Of a DNA stretch of 38,202 nt, positions 7,760 to 14,787 are shown one piece after another. Source of the stretch: DATDPM01 sp041498815. Lineage in GTDB: Bacteria > Pseudomonadota > Alphaproteobacteria > DATDPM01. The translations under genes and the position numbers were made by a program. The stretch spans positions 1 through 38,202 of the forward strand of contig JBGQJC010000023.1 of the NCBI GenBank assembly GCA_041498815.1. The letters run 5' to 3'. A model generated the notes under the pieces. It was not told the origin of the DNA, made no database searches, and saw nothing but the letters and a program-made list of their open reading frames with translations. The number at the start of each line of letters is the position of its first letter. Position 1 is the first letter of the stretch.

Positions 7760-8476
7760 ATGCGTAATCGGACATCGGCTTTCTTTCCGTCGTTGTGGCG
7801 ATCGCTGCAAGCCGCGAGTAAGACGCGGCTTTACGACATGGCGATGCGGCTTGCGACAATCGTCACGTACTCTTTCTTTCTGAAGCACGGCATCGCCGGC
7901 TTTTTGCAATTCCTGGACGCGCCGCGTAACGGCGGAACGGAGTACTTATTCGTCGTCACCGTCGGCGCGAGGGCTTCGGCTCTCGTATTCCTATTTGCGA
8001 TACCCCTAATTGTTCTTTTCCGGCTGCGTCCGGAGGCAAAGGCAAAGGGCATTCGGCCGCGTCTCATCGCGCTCATGGGCTCCTTCCTCCCGTTAGGCAT
8101 GCTTTTTTGTCCGCGCTCGGAAATGTCCATGACGATCGCATCTTTGTCCGCGCTTCTCGTCCTTGGCGGCGCTGCGTTGGCGACATACGTTGTTACGCAA
8201 CTGGGGCGGTCTTTCAGCCTCATGCCGGAAGCCCGGCGGCTTGTTACGACCGGTCCCTATGCCATCGTCCGCCACCCCCTCTATCTGGTCGAAGAGATTA
8301 TAACATTCGGCTTTTACCTTCAGTTTCTGTCGTTTTGGGCGACGGTCTTGCTGGTCCTGCATTTCGGCTTCCAGCTTTGCCGGATGTTCAACGAAGAGTC
8401 CGTGCTCGAGCGGACGTTTCCCGAATACGAATCCTATATGCGGCGCACGTCGCGCCTCATCCCGGGCGTGTTCTGA
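7760..8476 (+). CDS. Isoprenylcysteine carboxyl methyltransferase-like membrane protein
   Basis: This 238-residue integral membrane protein starts at ATG 7760, preceded by CGGAGAATGG. The C-terminal half carries the ICMT/phospholipid-methyltransferase signature: TTGPYAIVRHPLY, then a hydrophobic hairpin, then an acidic cluster FNEESVLERTFPEYESYMRRT. The RHPxY and the E..L...FPEYxxY elements form the SAM-binding region in this fold. About five hydrophobic segments precede and flank it. Bacterial members methylate small or lipidic substrates and are mostly uncharacterised. An upstream in-frame TTG at 7736 would add eight residues without hydrophobic character. The family is confident; the substrate is unknown. 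Confidence 0.82.
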   Translation: MRNRTSAFFPSLWRSLQAASKTRLYDMAMRLATIVTYSFFLKHGIAGFLQFLDAPRNGGTEYLFVVTVGARASALVFLFAIPLIVLFRLRPEAKAKGIRPRLIALMGSFLPLGMLFCPRSEMSMTIASLSALLVLGGAALATYVVTQLGRSFSLMPEARRLVTTGPYAIVRHPLYLVEEIITFGFYLQFLSFWATVLLVLHFGFQLCRMFNEESVLERTFPEYESYMRRTSRLIPGVF

Positions 8477-8791
8477 GCGTTCCCAAACACGCGAACCTCC
8501 CGAGCCCGCCGGTGAACCAGCACGATCGTAGTCGCCATGCCCAGGCATTTGCGGCGGATGGCAACCCGGTCTAGGCCGTAATGATTCTTATTCGTTTTCC
8601 GTACGGAGTGGACCGCGTGGCCTTTTACAAACAAGGAACCTTCGTCGGAACGAGACTCCCGATAACCCAACAACCAACGAGGCTCGGTGGCCCGCTCCCC
8701 GTATTAAAGCTAAATATAGGAAAAGTGATTCAACGCACACCCGGATGTATAGGTTAACCGCTCCGGGAGCTTGTGCCGCCGTTTGGTTTCC

Positions 8792-8807
8792 AGAATACTA
8801 ATATTCT
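8792..8807. promoter_or_regulatory. AT-rich inverted repeat, possible operator
   Basis: AGAATA-CTAA-TATTCT has 6-bp perfect arms around a 4-base centre. It lies about 35 bases before a TATAAT hexamer in the AT-rich leader of the pilus locus. The position fits an activator or repressor site, but AT-rich DNA makes such repeats by chance. Confidence 0.3.
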
Positions 8808-8841
8808 ATTAAGATTTAACTAAGGGTTGATAAAGACTTGA

Positions 8842-8847
8842 TATAAT
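8842..8847 (+). promoter_or_regulatory. Candidate -10 hexamer for the pilus locus
   Basis: A perfect TATAAT lies 165 bases before the pilin start codon. No good -35 box lies 16-18 bases upstream (the TTGATA at 8827 is too close, 9 bases), so if used it would need an activator. Confidence 0.3.
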
Positions 8848-8998
8848 TAAACTCGGATAGCGAAGCCGCCATAACTAGCCACACGTCCATGGGAACAACG
8901 GACGTCGATATTTGGTGCCCGGACGGAAAAGGTGAGTGGGGAACGTTAGCCGACGATGACTCAAGTTTGCACTGTCAACTTCAATGAATCGGATAACG

Positions 8999-9004
8999 AG
9001 GAGG
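8999..9004 (+). promoter_or_regulatory. Consensus Shine-Dalgarno of the pilin gene
   Basis: A perfect AGGAGG lies 8 bases before ATG 9013. It sets the pilin start there rather than at the in-frame ATG 8956, and fits a highly translated major subunit. Confidence 0.8.
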
Positions 9005-9012
9005 ACGTAGAA

Positions 9013-9201
9013 ATGAAATGGTTTCTCAGACTTTCGGAGCTTTTGAGGAGCGAGAACGGGGACGCAGTGGTGGAGTATGCGCTGCTCATCGCGTTCATCA
9101 GCATCGTGCTCGTCGCCGGTGCAGTGGCTCTTACGGATGGCGTCAACAACATATTTACCAATATCGGGACCGCCCTCACCAACGTTGTCGTTAACCCATA
9201 A
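9013..9201 (+). CDS. flp: Flp/Fap type IVc pilin
   Basis: This 62-residue prepilin is the structural subunit of the Tad pilus. A 16-residue basic leader ends in Gly16, the expected cleavage site, followed by DAVVEYALLIAF. Glu at +5 and Tyr at +6 of the mature protein form the invariant Flp motif needed for prepilin peptidase processing and assembly. A single hydrophobic helix follows, and a short polar tail ends in VVVNP. The mature pilin would be about 46 residues, typical for Flp. Its peptidase is probably the CpaA encoded at the far end of this locus (23206). The start rests on the AGGAGG at 8999. Confidence 0.95.
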   Translation: MKWFLRLSELLRSENGDAVVEYALLIAFISIVLVAGAVALTDGVNNIFTNIGTALTNVVVNP

Positions 9202-9521
9202 TTCTAAGGGTGGGATCGATTTCTCCTGGCAATCGGCCGCGGCTGCGAGGAACGGGAAAGCGTGCAGCGGCGGGCGACGGAAGGGGGTTGTCGTCTGACG
9301 GGCGGGGGATGAGGTGGCCGGCGGAGGGCCGCAATAGCGGCGTCGGCCATGGCTAACGGGGATAACCCTCGACTTTAGTAGTAGTGGCGTGGCCGGATTG
9401 CCGAATTGAGGCAACGGCCAGCGGCATCGGAAGGCTTCCGGGCGCATGAATTAACGCGCAAAGCGGTTGCTTCCCGGACCGCGGCAAACCCGCCGCTAGG
9501 CGCAAAGTGGAGTATACGGCG
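9202..9521. other. Spacer between pilin and cpaB
   Basis: 320 GC-rich bases with no credible gene; the minus-strand frames here are shadows of cpaB. In Tad loci pilin mRNA is often more abundant than the rest of the operon, so a partial terminator is expected here, but I see no strong stem followed by a T-tract. Confidence 0.4.
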
Positions 9522-10544
9522 ATGCGATTCAGGACTGTCATGATGTTGGGGCTGGCGTTGCTGCTGGGGGTCGCGGCGGTGGTTCTTGCCCGCAGCTGGC
9601 TGGCACAGCAACAAGCGGGGTCAGTGGTCGTCAAAGAGGAGAAAATTCCCCTCACCACGGTGGTGGTGGCCAACGCCACGCTGCTGTTTGGCAACCGTAT
9701 CGAGCGCGAGCAAATCAAGATGGTCGATTGGCCCGCCAGCTCGGTGCCGGAGGGCGTCTTCCATACCGTTGACGAACTCTTGGCTGGGAACGACCCCAAA
9801 GTCGTTCTCCGCCGTATCGATATCGGCGAGCCCATTATGGCGGCCAAGCTCACCGGCTCGGGGCAGCGCGCCACGCTCTCGGCCCTGGTCACCGGGGAAT
9901 TGCGTGCGGTCACGATTCGCGTCAACGACGTGGTGGGCGTGGCCGGGTTCGTTCTGCCCGGCGATCGCGTCGACATTCTCCTGACCCGGGAGATGGACCC
10001 CGGCAGTGCCAAGAGCGCTGCGACCGACATCCTGCTTCAGAACGTCAAGGTATTGGGAATCGACCAGGAAGCCGACGACCGGCAGGACAAGCCCCAAGTC
10101 GCGAAGGCGGTCACCGTTGAGGTCACGCCGGAACAGGCGCAGAAGCTCGTTCTTGGTCAGCAGGTCGGCACGCTCAATTTATTGCTGCGTAAAAATGACG
10201 ACGTGGCGGAGTCCAGCCACGCGGCGGTTGCGATAAAGGATCTCCAACCCGAAGTCAAAGCCGAGCCGGCCCCGCGGGCCGCCGCGAAAGCGGTGGAGCG
10301 CTCCGACGACCGCAGCTTAATCACGATCACCCGCGGTATTAAGATCGAGGACTACCGGGTCGAGCCCGAAGGCGGATTACCCATGAGCAATGGGCGCGCG
10401 CGGATGTCCCGCCCGATCAACCACCAGGAAGAAGCGCCTGCGGCCACGGAAGAGCCGGAATCCCTTACGCCCGGCAAGCCGGCGGTGAAAAGCGAGGCGG
10501 CGACTGGGGCGAGCGAAACCGCCCCCACGGCCGCTCCCCAGTGA
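9522..10544 (+). CDS. cpaB: Flp pilus assembly protein CpaB/RcpC
   Basis: This is a 340-residue inner-membrane-anchored periplasmic protein. An N-terminal hydrophobic helix (about residues 7-24) is followed by a SAF-like domain (TTVVVANATLLFG... GEPIMAAKL) and the RcpC/CpaB core (LSALVTGELRAVTIRV..., VLPGDRVDILLTRE). CpaB works with the secretin in the outer part of the Tad machine. The last ~85 residues are an Ala/Pro/Glu-rich low-complexity tail, likely disordered. The ATG at 9522 is preferred to GTG 9507 because GGAG lies 9 bases before it and the signal anchor begins at once. It is followed after 158 bases by the secretin gene. Confidence 0.92.
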   Translation: MRFRTVMMLGLALLLGVAAVVLARSWLAQQQAGSVVVKEEKIPLTTVVVANATLLFGNRIEREQIKMVDWPASSVPEGVFHTVDELLAGNDPKVVLRRIDIGEPIMAAKLTGSGQRATLSALVTGELRAVTIRVNDVVGVAGFVLPGDRVDILLTREMDPGSAKSAATDILLQNVKVLGIDQEADDRQDKPQVAKAVTVEVTPEQAQKLVLGQQVGTLNLLLRKNDDVAESSHAAVAIKDLQPEVKAEPAPRAAAKAVERSDDRSLITITRGIKIEDYRVEPEGGLPMSNGRARMSRPINHQEEAPAATEEPESLTPGKPAVKSEAATGASETAPTAAPQ

Positions 10545-10702
10545 GGCCGACGGTCGTTGCTAAATCGCAGAGGGTTTAATTAAAGTAGCCGAAGGACCGA
10601 GACGAAAACAAAGGCTGAGATTAGGTGACCATCTGGCATACTGATGCGATGACGTTTAACATCGGTGCCGAAGGCAGCCGCAACGAACAGGGGGCCTGGA
10701 AT

Positions 10703-12133
10703 ATGTGGAAAGAGAGTTGGGGGCACATCAAAAAGGCGGCCGTCGTAGTCATAGCGTTATTCGGGCTAATGAGCGCGACGGGAGCCGCCCTGGCGCAGCC
10801 GCAGCTTTCGGTTGACACGGGCAAGATGTTGCAGGCGGGCCAGTTCGTTGTGCCCGTGGATAAGTCCCAGGTGCTGCGCGTGGATCAGGCGTATGTCGAT
10901 CTCCTCGTTGGCAACAACACGATTGCCGATGTGCTGCCGCTCACCAACCAGTCGATATATGTTTTGGGCAAGAAGCTTGGCTCGACAAGCCTGACCATTT
11001 ATGGCGAAAAGAAGAAGCTTCTTGCCGTCGTGGACTTGGTGGTCACCTACGACGTCGAGGGCCTAAAGGCCAAGCTCAACGAAGTGCTGCCCGGCGAGCC
11101 GATCGAGGTTCGTTTTGCCGGCAACTCGATTGTGCTTCGGGGCCCGGTATCCAACGCCGAACGCCTCTCCCAGGCGCTGGCGGTCGCCGACCGCTATGCC
11201 CCGGGCCAGGTCACCAATATGCTTTCGGTGAGCGGGAGCCAGCAGGTCCTGCTCGAGGTAAGGTTCTCGGAAGTCGCGCGCAATACGGCCAAGAGTTTGG
11301 GCATAAGCAATCAGATCCAGGCCGCTGCCAGTGGCTTCAACTTCAACACGATTTCAAAGTTCAACGTCGCGACTATCGCCTCACTATTCCCCACAGCCGT
11401 TGGCGACGTGAGCGCGCCCGCCTCGGTCCTTGGCCTCGGCGGCCACAACGGCACTTGGACGGTGAACGGCCTTTTGGATTTCTTGGAAACCAAAGGGGTG
11501 GTGAAGAGCTTGGCCCAGCCGAACCTCACCGTGCTCTCCGGCGAAACAGCAAGCTTTTTGGCCGGCGGCGAGTTTCCGGTGCCGGTCCCTCAGGGCACCG
11601 GGGGCGGCACCGCCATCACAATTGAATTCAAGGAGTTCGGTGTTGGGCTGTCGTTCACGCCGACGGTCCTTGGCGACGGCCTCATTAACCTCGCGGTACG
11701 CCCCGAGGTGAGCGCTATCGATCCGAACCCTGTGACCAAGGTGTTTGTCGGTGACAACCAAGTCCCGTCACTGATTACGCGGCGGGCAAACACGACGGTG
11801 GAGCTTCGCGACGGTCAGGCGCTGGCGATCGCCGGTCTTTTGCAAGGCAATTACAACAACGCCGTCAGCCAGTGGCCATGGCTCGGGGATATCCCGGTAC
11901 TGGGCGCGCTTTTCCGCAGCAGCAAATTCCAAAACCAGGAGACGGAGCTCGTCATCGTCATTACGCCGCATCTGGTCAAGCCCGCCCTTGCCGGGACCTT
12001 GGCCGTGCCCACGGACCGGTTCATTGCGCCCAACGACGAGGATCTCTTCCTGATGGGCCGGGTCGAAGATCCGGCGTCCGGCATGAAGCCGGCCGGCGGC
12101 ATGTCCGGCTCTTATGGGCACATCATCAAGTAA
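10703..12133 (+). CDS. cpaC: Tad pilus secretin CpaC/RcpA
   Basis: This is the outer-membrane secretin through which the Flp pilus passes. A signal peptide (basic KESWGHIKK, hydrophobic core, cut near ALAQ) precedes an N-terminal pilus-assembly domain, a BON-like segment (GLKAKLNEVLPGEPIEVRFAGNSIVLRG) and the C-terminal secretin domain. The latter has the family's ggefPVPVPQG, KEFGVGLSFTP, NLAVRPEVSAID and PWLGDIPVLGALFRS elements. In-frame starts at GTG 10625 and ATG 10649 would add up to 26 polar residues before the signal peptide, so ATG 10703 (476 residues) is chosen. A 98-residue lipoprotein gene follows 14 bases later. Confidence 0.95.
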   Translation: MWKESWGHIKKAAVVVIALFGLMSATGAALAQPQLSVDTGKMLQAGQFVVPVDKSQVLRVDQAYVDLLVGNNTIADVLPLTNQSIYVLGKKLGSTSLTIYGEKKKLLAVVDLVVTYDVEGLKAKLNEVLPGEPIEVRFAGNSIVLRGPVSNAERLSQALAVADRYAPGQVTNMLSVSGSQQVLLEVRFSEVARNTAKSLGISNQIQAAASGFNFNTISKFNVATIASLFPTAVGDVSAPASVLGLGGHNGTWTVNGLLDFLETKGVVKSLAQPNLTVLSGETASFLAGGEFPVPVPQGTGGGTAITIEFKEFGVGLSFTPTVLGDGLINLAVRPEVSAIDPNPVTKVFVGDNQVPSLITRRANTTVELRDGQALAIAGLLQGNYNNAVSQWPWLGDIPVLGALFRSSKFQNQETELVIVITPHLVKPALAGTLAVPTDRFIAPNDEDLFLMGRVEDPASGMKPAGGMSGSYGHIIK

Positions 12134-12147
12134 AGGGAGTGGTGGGG

Positions 12148-12444
12148 ATGGAAAAGAAGATTTTTGCGATCGGGGCGCTGACCATGCTTATGGCGGCCGG
12201 CTGTTCTTCGGCGCCGGTGCGGCCCGGACCCGGCTTCGGCGATGCCAACGCGCAGAACTTGGCGATCCAGGTCGTGAATCCCAAGCCGGATCTGACAGGC
12301 AAAGAGATCCCCGATTATGCGGGCCGCCGCGACGCTTTGGCGATCGAGCGTTACGAGACGGGAAAGATCCACAAGCCGGTGGCGCTCCGCACAACCTCAG
12401 GCGTGATCTCCGGGGTTACGGGCGCAACTGAGCAATCCCCATAG
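12148..12444 (+). CDS. Small lipoprotein in the Tad locus
   Basis: This 98-residue lipoprotein starts at ATG 12148 with GGGAG about 9 bases before it. It has a short n-region (MEKK), a hydrophobic core and the lipobox MAAGC with Cys19; the residue after Cys is Ser, favouring outer-membrane sorting. The mature part is small and polar (NLAIQVVNPKPDL..., DALAIERYETGKI) with no domain I can name. It lies directly between the secretin and tadE, where other Tad loci encode CpaD/RcpB-type outer-membrane proteins. It could be a short CpaD-like factor or a pilotin for the secretin; that is inference from position. Confidence 0.8.
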   Translation: MEKKIFAIGALTMLMAAGCSSAPVRPGPGFGDANAQNLAIQVVNPKPDLTGKEIPDYAGRRDALAIERYETGKIHKPVALRTTSGVISGVTGATEQSP

Positions 12445-12455
12445 CGAGGGCAGTG

Positions 12456-12932
12456 ATGTTCCGTGCCGGCGACAAAGGATCGCAAGCGAATCGACTGAGC
12501 CGGCTGTGCCGCGACGGGCACGGCGCGGCGGTGGTCGAGTTTGCTTTCGTGTTGCCCCTCATGTTGGTGCTGGTCTTCGGCATAATTGAATTCGGATTCT
12601 TGTTATTCGTTAACAGCAACATGCTAAATGCGGCGCGCGACGCGACCCGGGTATTGTCCATCCAAAACGGTACCTCTGCGCAGGCGCTGACCAGAGCCCA
12701 GAACGGGCTGTACATTAATCTGCAAGGCTACACTTACATAATCTGTGCACCCGGCCAGGCCCCACCCGTGGGCGCAACCTGCGATACAGCGCAATTCCCG
12801 GGGTTCGTTGCAGCCACCGACGTCGGCGTAGCCATAAGCGTGCCGATGGCGCAAGCCGCGCTCGTCGACCTGACGGGTATTTTTGCAAACAGGAGTCTCC
12901 AGGCAAAGGTGATCATGTTCAAGGAGAACTAA
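12456..12932 (+). CDS. tadE: TadE-like pseudopilin
   Basis: This 158-residue minor pilin-like protein starts at ATG 12456, with GAGGG just upstream; GTG 12453 is an alternative one codon earlier. After a basic leader (RLSRLCRDGHG) comes AAVVEFAFVLPLMLVLVFGIIEFG: Gly, then Glu at +5 and Phe at +6, the prepilin-peptidase motif seen in TadE/TadF. A TadE-type amphipathic stretch (NMLNAARDATR) follows, then a periplasmic domain with two cysteines. TadE is processed by the same peptidase as Flp and is needed for pilus assembly. No separate tadF was found; the next gene is a larger TadG. Confidence 0.9.
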   Translation: MFRAGDKGSQANRLSRLCRDGHGAAVVEFAFVLPLMLVLVFGIIEFGFLLFVNSNMLNAARDATRVLSIQNGTSAQALTRAQNGLYINLQGYTYIICAPGQAPPVGATCDTAQFPGFVAATDVGVAISVPMAQAALVDLTGIFANRSLQAKVIMFKEN

Positions 12933-12982
12933 CAGTTTCGAACCTTAGGGAAATGGAAGCGCAGGGGTTCGAGTTGGCGTAA

Positions 12983-12996
12983 CGCGGCAAGCCGCG
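12983..12996 (+). other. Hairpin in the tadE-tadG spacer
   Basis: CGCGG-CAAG-CCGCG forms a 5-bp stem with a 4-base loop, 50 bases after tadE. There is no T-tract. It could be an mRNA processing or stabilising element, or chance in GC-rich DNA. Confidence 0.25.
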
Positions 12997-13029
12997 ATCC
13001 GCTGCCGCGGGCGACGCCGGAGAGACAAC

Positions 13030-13059
13030 GAGAAAGAAGAAAGAAGAAAGAAAGAAGGA
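13030..13059 (+). promoter_or_regulatory. Purine-only leader and ribosome binding region of tadG
   Basis: Thirty consecutive A/G bases made of GAAA/GAA-type repeats end in AAGGA, 8 bases before ATG 13068 and 2 bases before ATG 13062. The spacing favours ATG 13068. The unstructured purine tract may raise ribosome loading. Confidence 0.5.
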
Positions 13060-13067
13060 CGATGGAA

Positions 13068-14333
13068 ATGTTTAGTTTAGAGAAAAGAGCGGGAGAACTG
13101 CTGCACGGCGAGCGCGGCGGCATCGTCGTCTGGGCGGCCCTGAGCATGGTGATGTTCTTCGCTCTCTGCGCCATGGGGATCGACGCGGGCTATCTCTTCC
13201 TGATGAGGAACCAGCTTCAGGCCACGGCCGACGCCGCCGCCGAGGCGGGCGCTGCCGTGCTGTGGCCGCCGGGCGCCGTGGCGGCGAACCTAAATGGAGT
13301 GACTATTGCCGGTACATTTTACCCAGGTGCCAGTACGGCGGCTCAAGCCTATGCCGCAAAGAACATGCCCGTGGCCACCAACGGCACGGTCGCGCTGAAC
13401 GGGGATGTTCAGACTGGCAATTGGAACCTGGCAACCAGGACCTTCGACACGGCCGTGACCCCCGTTAACGCCGTTCGGGTGACAACGAACAGGACCGTGA
13501 GCCATAACAACGCCGTGCCCGCCTGGTTCTCGACTCTTCTGGGCCGTACGTCAACCGATGTCAGGGCCCAAGCCACCGCCGCGCACGCGGTGGGGACCCA
13601 GCAGTTGGACATGGTGATCGTCCAAGACGTCAGTGGCTCGTTCACCGGGCCGCTCTCGGGGACCAAAGTCGCGCAGACCGCCGATCTCAGTCTTGTGAAC
13701 TGCATTTTTAACAATACCAGCAACCAGTCGCTGAGCGGGCTGCTTGTCGAAACCGGGGAAGTTACCCCTACCGGTATAGTGCCGGCCTGCGGTACGAATT
13801 GCCTCGGATCGAGACTTGACCACATGGCCACTAACAACCAGACCATGACCGACATAATCAATGGCGTCGGATCCACGCGATTGGGCCCATGCGGCAGCGG
13901 TTTCGGCATGCCGTCGTGCAACAGCGGTACGTATCTCGGCCCCGGCTTAACGACGGCGGCCGCTCTATTTAATAACTCGAAACCCTTCCCCAGCTCGAGC
14001 GTCGGGCGGGGCATAGTCCTGGTGACGGATGGCAAGAACAACTGTGGAAATTGTAGTGCTGCCGCACTCAATACACTCAATGTCAATACCAATCTCGCGG
14101 CCTCGCGGGCGGGGGCGGCCGGTTATGACCTCTACGTGGTGTTTTACAATACGGGTAACGATGGCCCGTCCCTGACATATTTGACGAATCTTAAGGATCT
14201 AAACGTGACCGCGGCCCGTAATGCGGGGTTTGCAGGCAAAGGCCAGATTTTCAACGTGCCGACGCCCGGCCAATTGGGGGCCGCGCTGCTTGGCGCCTGC
14301 GAACCGAACATACCCCTGGCTTTGGTGAACTGA
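13068..14333 (+). CDS. tadG: TadG-like pilus protein with von Willebrand A domain
   Basis: This 421-residue protein has an N-terminal TadG-type membrane anchor (GERGGIVVWAALSMVMFFALCAMGIDAGYLF). There is no Glu at +5, so it is probably not processed as a pseudopilin. The typical 'RNQLQATADAAAEAGA' helix and then a large periplasmic or surface domain follow. The latter is a vWA fold with a MIDAS: DVSGS at 13626-13640 and a later LVTDG (Asp at 14028). Several cysteine pairs (CGTNC, CGSGFGMPSC, CGNC) suggest disulfides in the oxidised periplasm. vWA-bearing TadG proteins are thought to act at the pilus base or tip in adhesion; which one applies here is unknown. It ends 454 bases before the ATPase genes. 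Confidence 0.88.
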   Translation: MFSLEKRAGELLHGERGGIVVWAALSMVMFFALCAMGIDAGYLFLMRNQLQATADAAAEAGAAVLWPPGAVAANLNGVTIAGTFYPGASTAAQAYAAKNMPVATNGTVALNGDVQTGNWNLATRTFDTAVTPVNAVRVTTNRTVSHNNAVPAWFSTLLGRTSTDVRAQATAAHAVGTQQLDMVIVQDVSGSFTGPLSGTKVAQTADLSLVNCIFNNTSNQSLSGLLVETGEVTPTGIVPACGTNCLGSRLDHMATNNQTMTDIINGVGSTRLGPCGSGFGMPSCNSGTYLGPGLTTAAALFNNSKPFPSSSVGRGIVLVTDGKNNCGNCSAAALNTLNVNTNLAASRAGAAGYDLYVVFYNTGNDGPSLTYLTNLKDLNVTAARNAGFAGKGQIFNVPTPGQLGAALLGACEPNIPLALVN

Positions 14334-14787
14334 CCGGCCCCGGAACGCGACACGACGAAGATCCTGGCATAATTGACCGGTCAGAAGGGTTGAGCTGGTG
14401 AACAAGGAAACTTTGGAACCGAGACTCTCATATGAAGTGCACGAACGCATCACGGAACGCGGAGAATACAGGCTCGACTTCGGCCGGCGGTTTGCTGTCA
14501 TGGCAGACGCCGTCACGCCGTCGGCCGTTGCCGTGCGTGTGCGGCGGGCGCCTTCATTTGGCGATCGCGCATCCTGACCGCACGCTCGGCATCGCGGGGC
14601 GCCGTCAGGATCTAGTTTCGGTTGCATTCCTGCGCCTCAACAATTTCGTGCGCAGTTTCCGTCTCCCCGGCCGCCCGGGCACTTTTATCCTTCGTGGCGA
14701 AGCATCGGACCGCACCGTGGTGTCGAAGGGAGTCCCCGCACCGGCGGGTACCGCCCTCCTTTTCGTGACCGCGTGAAGAGGGCGATG
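14334..14787. other. Gap inside the Tad locus with possible small ORF
   Basis: 454 bases separate tadG from cpaE, long for this otherwise tight locus. Two overlapping plus-strand frames cover it: a 59-codon one from GTG 14398 to TGA 14577 (listed separately) and a 114-codon one from 14432 to 14776. Neither has a motif I recognise. The region may hold a small gene, a decayed one or a regulatory leader for the ATPase genes. Confidence 0.4.
14398..14577 (+). CDS. Possible small ORF, 59 residues, unknown
   Basis: A GTG start with AAGGG 8 bases upstream opens a 59-codon frame rich in Arg and Glu (NKETLEPRLSYEVHERITER...). It is not recognised and no hydrophobic segment is seen. An overlapping longer frame (14432-14776) competes with it. 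Reported only because it is the better-supported reading of an otherwise empty gap in the pilus locus. Confidence 0.2.
   Translation: MNKETLEPRLSYEVHERITERGEYRLDFGRRFAVMADAVTPSAVAVRVRRAPSFGDRAS

Larger units (their letters stand above)
8477..9012. other. Long AT-rich leader upstream of the Flp pilin gene
   Basis: 536 bases without a confident gene. The stretch about 8700-8870 is much more AT-rich than the surroundings and contains TTGATA (8827-8832), TATAAT (8842-8847) and an inverted repeat at 8792-8807, so it probably holds the promoter of the pilus locus. A second inverted repeat, ACGTCC/GGACGT (8883-8888 and 8900-8905, 11-base loop), lies in the likely 5' leader. A minus-strand frame of 79 codons (8434-8673, TTG start) overlaps the preceding gene; it has no recognisable motif and is not called. 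Confidence 0.5.

Noticed and set aside
8956..9012. N-terminal extension of the pilin from ATG 8956
   Set aside because: It would add 19 acidic residues before the basic prepilin leader, and the perfect AGGAGG at 8999 lies inside it, correctly spaced for ATG 9013.
10625..10702. Earlier starts for the secretin gene
   Set aside because: They place 26 polar residues before a complete signal peptide; ATG 10703 gives a standard export signal.
12951..12981. A GGGTTCGAG motif resembling a tRNA T-loop
   Set aside because: No acceptor stem or anticodon arm can be folded around it.
14432..14776. 114-codon plus-strand frame before cpaE
   Set aside because: No recognisable motif, no good ribosome binding site, and a composition unlike the neighbouring genes; a shorter overlapping frame has a better start. 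Kept only as part of the gap description.
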